Below are positions 60,551 to 64,000 of a stretch of DNA of 64,000 nt, piece by piece. The notes under the pieces are model-generated. The model did not search any database, was not told where the DNA came from, and worked only from the letters and a program-made list of their open reading frames with translations. Source of the stretch: Pseudomonas paracarnis (lineage in GTDB: Bacteria; Pseudomonadota; Gammaproteobacteria; Pseudomonadales; Pseudomonadaceae); assembly GCF_904063055.1 (NCBI RefSeq), contig NZ_CAJFCN010000019.1, forward strand, positions 1 to 64,000, read 5' to 3'. Made by a program: the position numbers and the translations under genes. Every line of letters starts with the position of its first letter. Within the stretch, counting starts at the first letter, position 1.

Positions 60551-61183
60551 TTACGAGACCTTCCACTGCGGCCAATGCCGGGCAAAAACGGGGGCCACGA
60601 CAGGGTCGGCGTCTACCCGCTCCAGGCTCTGCGCAAAGCCCGGCGCCAGGTTGCCGAGCACCTCGCGCGCGTCGTCCCAACGCGATACCGCCGCCGCCAT
60701 GATGCCCAGTGCATTCGGCGCGTTGCTGGGTGTAAACAGTTGGCCGGCAAACTGATCGGCAAACACGACCCAGGCCTGATGCAGGTAGCGCCGTGTGCCG
60801 CTGACCAGTTGTGCTTGCTGCACCTCATCGGCATTGCCCAACCAGCGTTGCGGGTAGTCGATGATGCCGATCGCCGAATAGCAGTTGGCGGCGATATACA
60901 GCAAGCCGCGCAGGATCTGCGTACGATCGCCAGCCAGCAACTCGGCCTTGGGATACTCCAGGCCCAGGTGGATCAGGATCGCGGCGCTTTCGGTCAGTAC
61001 CTGGCCATTTGGAGTGACCAGGGTGGGGATCTGCTTGAGTGGATTGATACGTGCAAGGGCGTCGCTACCCTCGCCGTCCTGCCAGGAACTGGCCTGCACG
61101 CGATGCCACGGCACTGCGCAGCGCTGCAGGGCGATTTCGATCATGCAGGATCCGGATTCGTCGGTGCCGTAAAGGGTGTACAT
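60551..61183 (-). CDS. Glutathione S-transferase-family protein
   Basis: A 210-residue GST. The thioredoxin-fold N-terminus is MYTLYGTDESGSCMIEIALQ, with the serine/cysteine of ESGSCMIE as putative active residue, then NPLKQIPTLVTPNGQVLTES with the conserved cis-proline and the ES that holds glutathione, and an all-helical C-terminal domain from about residue 85 (LLYIAANCYSAIGIIDYPQR). The substrate is not predictable. AGGAGG 8 nt before the ATG at 61183 decides the start. Confidence 0.87.
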   Translation of the reverse strand: MYTLYGTDESGSCMIEIALQRCAVPWHRVQASSWQDGEGSDALARINPLKQIPTLVTPNGQVLTESAAILIHLGLEYPKAELLAGDRTQILRGLLYIAANCYSAIGIIDYPQRWLGNADEVQQAQLVSGTRRYLHQAWVVFADQFAGQLFTPSNAPNALGIMAAAVSRWDDAREVLGNLAPGFAQSLERVDADPVVAPVFARHWPQWKVS

Positions 61184-61231
61184 GGGCGTTTCCTCCTGAG
61201 CGATGGGCAATATTGAGCCTGTGGTGATTAT

Positions 61232-63589
61232 CTAGAATAGCCCCATCTGCCCGCCTACCAGGGTACCGAAATCGTCATTCACGAACGGCAAGATTGCGTC
61301 AGCCACGGGCTGCAATTGGCGCGTGACGTAGTGGTCGTAGTCGATGGGCGCCTGCCGCACTTCCAGCGGTTCCGGGCCGTTGACGCTGATCACGTAGCTG
61401 ATCCAGCCACCGCGCTGGTACTGGCGCGGGCGGCCCAGGCGATCGTTGTACTCATCCGCCAGGCGCGCGGCGCGTACGTGGGGCGGGACGTTGCGTTCGT
61501 AGTCGTGCAAGGGCCGGCGCAGGCGTTTGCGGTAGATCAGCAACTCATCGAATTCGCCGCTCAAGGTACGCCGCACGTAATCGCGTATGTAGTCTTGATG
61601 GGGTTGGCGATGGAAGATGCGTTGGTAGAGTTCCTGCTGGAATTGCCGGGCCAGGGGCGACCAGTCGCTGCGCACGGTTTCCAGGCCTTTGTAGACCATT
61701 TCTTCGCCGCCATCTTCGCGCACGACCAGGCCCGCATAGCGCTTTTTGCTGCCCTCCTCGGCGCCACGAATGGTCGGCATCAGGAAGCGGCTGAAGTGGG
61801 TTTCGTATTGCAGCTCCAGGGCGCTTTGCAGGCCGTACTCGTTGCTCAGGTGCACGCGCCACCAGTCGTTGACGTGCTGCACCAGCGCCAGGCCGATGCG
61901 ATTGGCGTCCTGCGCAGAGTGCGCGCTGCCCAGCCAGACGAAGGTGGAGTCGGTGTCACCGTAAATCACCTCGTACCCTTGGGCCTCAACCAGCGCGCGG
62001 GTCTGGCGCATGATCTGGTGCCCCCGCAGGGTGATCGAGGATGCCAGCCGGGTGTCGAAGAACCGGCAGCCGCTGGAGCCGAGCACACCGTAAAAGGCGT
62101 TCATGATGATCTTCAGTGCCTGGGACAACGGCGCATTGCGCTCGCGCTTGGCCTCTTCGCGGCCTTCGGACACCCGGGTGACGATGGACGGCAGGCAATG
62201 CCGGGTGCGGGAGAAGCGTGCGCCGCGAAAGCCTTCCACCGAGTCGCTGTCGTCAGGATGCTTGAGGCCTTCGATCAAGCCGACCGGGTCGATGAGGAAA
62301 CTACGGATGATCGATGGGTAAAGGCTTTTGTAGTCCAGCACCAGCACCGATTCATAGAGGCCCGGGCGCGAGTCCATGACAAACCCGCCGGGGCTGGCTT
62401 GGGGCGGTTTGTCGCCCAGGTTCGGCGCGACGAAACCCTGGCGGTGCATCAACGGCATGTACAGGTGGGTGAAGGCGGCCACCGAGCCGCCGTTACGGTC
62501 GGCCGGCAACCCGGTGACGCTGGCGCGTTCGAGCAAGAACTTGAGCAGCTCGGTCTTCTCGAAAATCCGCGTGACCAGTTCGCAGTCCTTGAGGTTGTAG
62601 CGCGCCAGGGCGGGTTTGTCCTCGGCGAACATGCGGTTGATTTCGTCCATGCGCTGGTACGGCGTGGAAATGTCCTTGCCTTCGCCAAGCAGGGTTTGCG
62701 CGACGTTTTCAAGACTGAAGGATTCAAAACTCCAAGTGGCCGAACGCAACGCTTCGATACCGTCGATGATCAACCGCCCCGCCGCCGCCGCGAAGTAGTG
62801 ATTGCGGCTGCCATGTTCGCGCCAGGCCATGGTTTCACCGCCACGCCCCAGCAACAGCGGCACGTTCAGGCGCTGGGCGTGTTCGTGGAGTACGCGCAGG
62901 TCGAACTGCACCACATTCCAGCCGATGATCGCGTCGGGGTCGAAAGTGGCCAGCCATTGGTTGAGGCGCTCGAGCAGTTGAGCACGGGTGTCGCAATAGT
63001 CGAGCTTGAAATCCACCGCGTCGGTTTTGTTCGGCGGGCCGAGCATGTACACCTGGCGCTCGCCGCAGCCTTCGAGGGCGATGGAATAGAGATCGCCCTG
63101 GGCGGTGGTCTCGATATCCAGGGACACCAGCTTCAAGGGCGGGCGATAGTCGGGGGCAGGCTTCATCTGCGCGTCGAGCACGGTGCCGCTTGCATCAGCG
63201 GTGCCCCCGAACCAGACGGGAGCGGTGATAAAACGCTCCATCATGTAGCGCTCCGGCGGGCGCACGTCACCTTCGTAGACATCGACTCCGGCAGCGCGCA
63301 GGCGCTTCTCGATATCCATCAACTGGCGGTGCTGGCGCGCATAGAGGCCCAGAACCGGGCGGTGATGAAAGTCGCATAGCTGCAAGGGGCGCAACTCGAG
63401 ATCACGTTCACCCTTGAGCAGCCAATCGAGCGGCTTGCGGTGGGCTTGCGGGATGAACACCACCGAGGTCTGCACGGGTAGGCGAATGCACCGTGGCCCT
63501 TGGTCGGTGGCCAGCCAGAAGCTGACCTCGGTACCCGCCGGGGTATCGCGCCAATGCCGGGTCAGGACAAACCCCTGCTGTAAATCCAC
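61232..63589 (-). CDS. polB: DNA polymerase II (PolB), family B
   Basis: A 785-residue family B DNA polymerase, normal length. It starts [20 protein letters not shown] like the E. coli enzyme. The 3'-5' exonuclease motifs are present ([37 protein letters not shown]) and the polymerase motifs A ([16 protein letters not shown]), B ([19 protein letters not shown]) and C ([13 protein letters not shown]) keep all catalytic aspartates. The enzyme acts in translesion synthesis and fork restart. The start is a GTG at 63589 with GAGG 9 nt upstream. I see no clear LexA box upstream. Confidence 0.94.
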   Translation of the reverse strand: MDLQQGFVLTRHWRDTPAGTEVSFWLATDQGPRCIRLPVQTSVVFIPQAHRKPLDWLLKGERDLELRPLQLCDFHHRPVLGLYARQHRQLMDIEKRLRAAGVDVYEGDVRPPERYMMERFITAPVWFGGTADASGTVLDAQMKPAPDYRPPLKLVSLDIETTAQGDLYSIALEGCGERQVYMLGPPNKTDAVDFKLDYCDTRAQLLERLNQWLATFDPDAIIGWNVVQFDLRVLHEHAQRLNVPLLLGRGGETMAWREHGSRNHYFAAAAGRLIIDGIEALRSATWSFESFSLENVAQTLLGEGKDISTPYQRMDEINRMFAEDKPALARYNLKDCELVTRIFEKTELLKFLLERASVTGLPADRNGGSVAAFTHLYMPLMHRQGFVAPNLGDKPPQASPGGFVMDSRPGLYESVLVLDYKSLYPSIIRSFLIDPVGLIEGLKHPDDSDSVEGFRGARFSRTRHCLPSIVTRVSEGREEAKRERNAPLSQALKIIMNAFYGVLGSSGCRFFDTRLASSITLRGHQIMRQTRALVEAQGYEVIYGDTDSTFVWLGSAHSAQDANRIGLALVQHVNDWWRVHLSNEYGLQSALELQYETHFSRFLMPTIRGAEEGSKKRYAGLVVREDGGEEMVYKGLETVRSDWSPLARQFQQELYQRIFHRQPHQDYIRDYVRRTLSGEFDELLIYRKRLRRPLHDYERNVPPHVRAARLADEYNDRLGRPRQYQRGGWISYVISVNGPEPLEVRQAPIDYDHYVTRQLQPVADAILPFVNDDFGTLVGGQMGLF

Positions 63590-63778
63590 CGTACCGCACC
63601 TCAAGAATCGCGTTCAGGGCGTGATTCTACTCGGCATCCGGGCCAAGGCGTCGGGTAAACGCACATCTAGCGCGCAATATCATAAAAAGGATGTCATCGC
63701 TTTTTAGGATAAGAATGCGCTGGCAATATCAAATGGCTATATAGGAAGATAGCGCGATTCAAGAAAAGGATTTCGCGC

Positions 63779-64000
63779 ATGTCGTTCGTCCCCCGCCGTC
63801 TGGCCCTGACTATTTCGTTGATTGTTTCCGGCGCCTCGCTTTCTCCTGCCAGCCTTGCTCAAGCATTCATCGATACCCCAACCAATACCCCGCTCACCGT
63901 GGGCAGTGGCTATTTTTACAATCCCAGTTTGTGGGTGACCAAGACCGGCAGCATCACCACCCATACGACCGCCGTCAGCGTTCGCCAAAACCTGCCTGAT
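63779..64000 (+). CDS. Secreted protein, N-terminal part (possibly autotransporter), cut by window end
   Basis: The first 74 codons of a gene that runs off the window. It begins MSFVPRRLALTISLIVSGAS with a signal peptide (cleavage near SLAQA), followed by FIDTPTNTPLTVGSGYFYNP and a Thr/Ser-rich stretch (TKTGSITTHTTAVSV). Such repetitive, beta-prone beginnings are common in autotransporter passengers, but the barrel is outside the window, so this is a guess. AAGGA lies 8 nt before the ATG. Confidence 0.6.
   Translation, partial: MSFVPRRLALTISLIVSGASLSPASLAQAFIDTPTNTPLTVGSGYFYNPSLWVTKTGSITTHTTAVSVRQNLPD

Noticed and set aside
61316-63379. 687-codon open frame opposite polB
   Set aside because: Shadow frame; PolB motifs on the other strand are intact throughout.
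63605-63778. LexA (SOS) box upstream of polB
   Set aside because: No CTG-N10-CAG with the expected A/T-rich centre was found, although polB is SOS-controlled in E. coli.

Overview
The window looks like chromosome of a Pseudomonas of the P. fluorescens group. It is GC-rich, has REP elements of the pseudomonad type (a pair at 10649-10736, a palindrome at 44212-44239) and a gene block in the order known from the P. aeruginosa ctpM-PA2653-tlpQ-bqsSRQP region. It also carries a Psl exopolysaccharide cluster and FecIRA-type iron cassettes. No rRNA, tRNA or CRISPR was seen. All assignments come from reading motifs and family resemblance; no database search was run.

Layout. 1-445: edge of an IS4-family transposase and dispersed repeats. 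446-5053: AroE-like dehydrogenase, three small ORFs, an AI-2E/PerM permease and trhP (yegQ). 5076-13351: two chemoreceptors (ctpM-like, tlpQ-like) flanking a putative antiporter, then the bqsPQRS-like two-component operon; both receptors have sigma-28-type promoters and bqsP has a BqsR-type box. 13510-17828: patatin-like protein, queD, and codBA behind a sigma-54-type promoter. 17838-23505 (minus strand): an orphan type VI module vgrG - DUF4123 adaptor - lipoprotein - class 3 lipase, probably an antibacterial phospholipase effector with a periplasmic immunity lipoprotein. 23802-26289: a DapF-like protein lacking both catalytic cysteines and a divergent MFS permease.

26298-28870 (minus strand) is the most novel part: three consecutive unfamiliar genes, each preceded by a hrp-box-like HrpL promoter (GGAAC-N-N15-CCACNNA). 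Two of them share a duplicated helical module resembling NolX/HrpF/HrpK translocator repeats. They look like type III secretion substrates encoded away from any visible hrp/hrc cluster.

29105-33073: fecIRA (ferric-citrate type). 33153-37220: cytochrome c, then an overlapping SDR - GH15 - alpha/beta hydrolase operon. 37206-38944: a DJ-1/AraC regulator convergent with the hydrolase and divergent from an isonitrile-hydratase-like DJ-1 enzyme. 38945-39985: transposon debris, repeats and a LysE exporter. 40155-44198: a second sigma/anti-sigma/TonB-receptor cassette with Fur-like boxes.

44613-59783 is a psl-like operon, pslA to pslK in order, with a hexapeptide acetyltransferase inserted between pslJ and pslK. 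The rest holds a DUF4174 protein, a GST, DNA polymerase II (polB) and the start of a secreted, probably autotransporter, protein running off the window.
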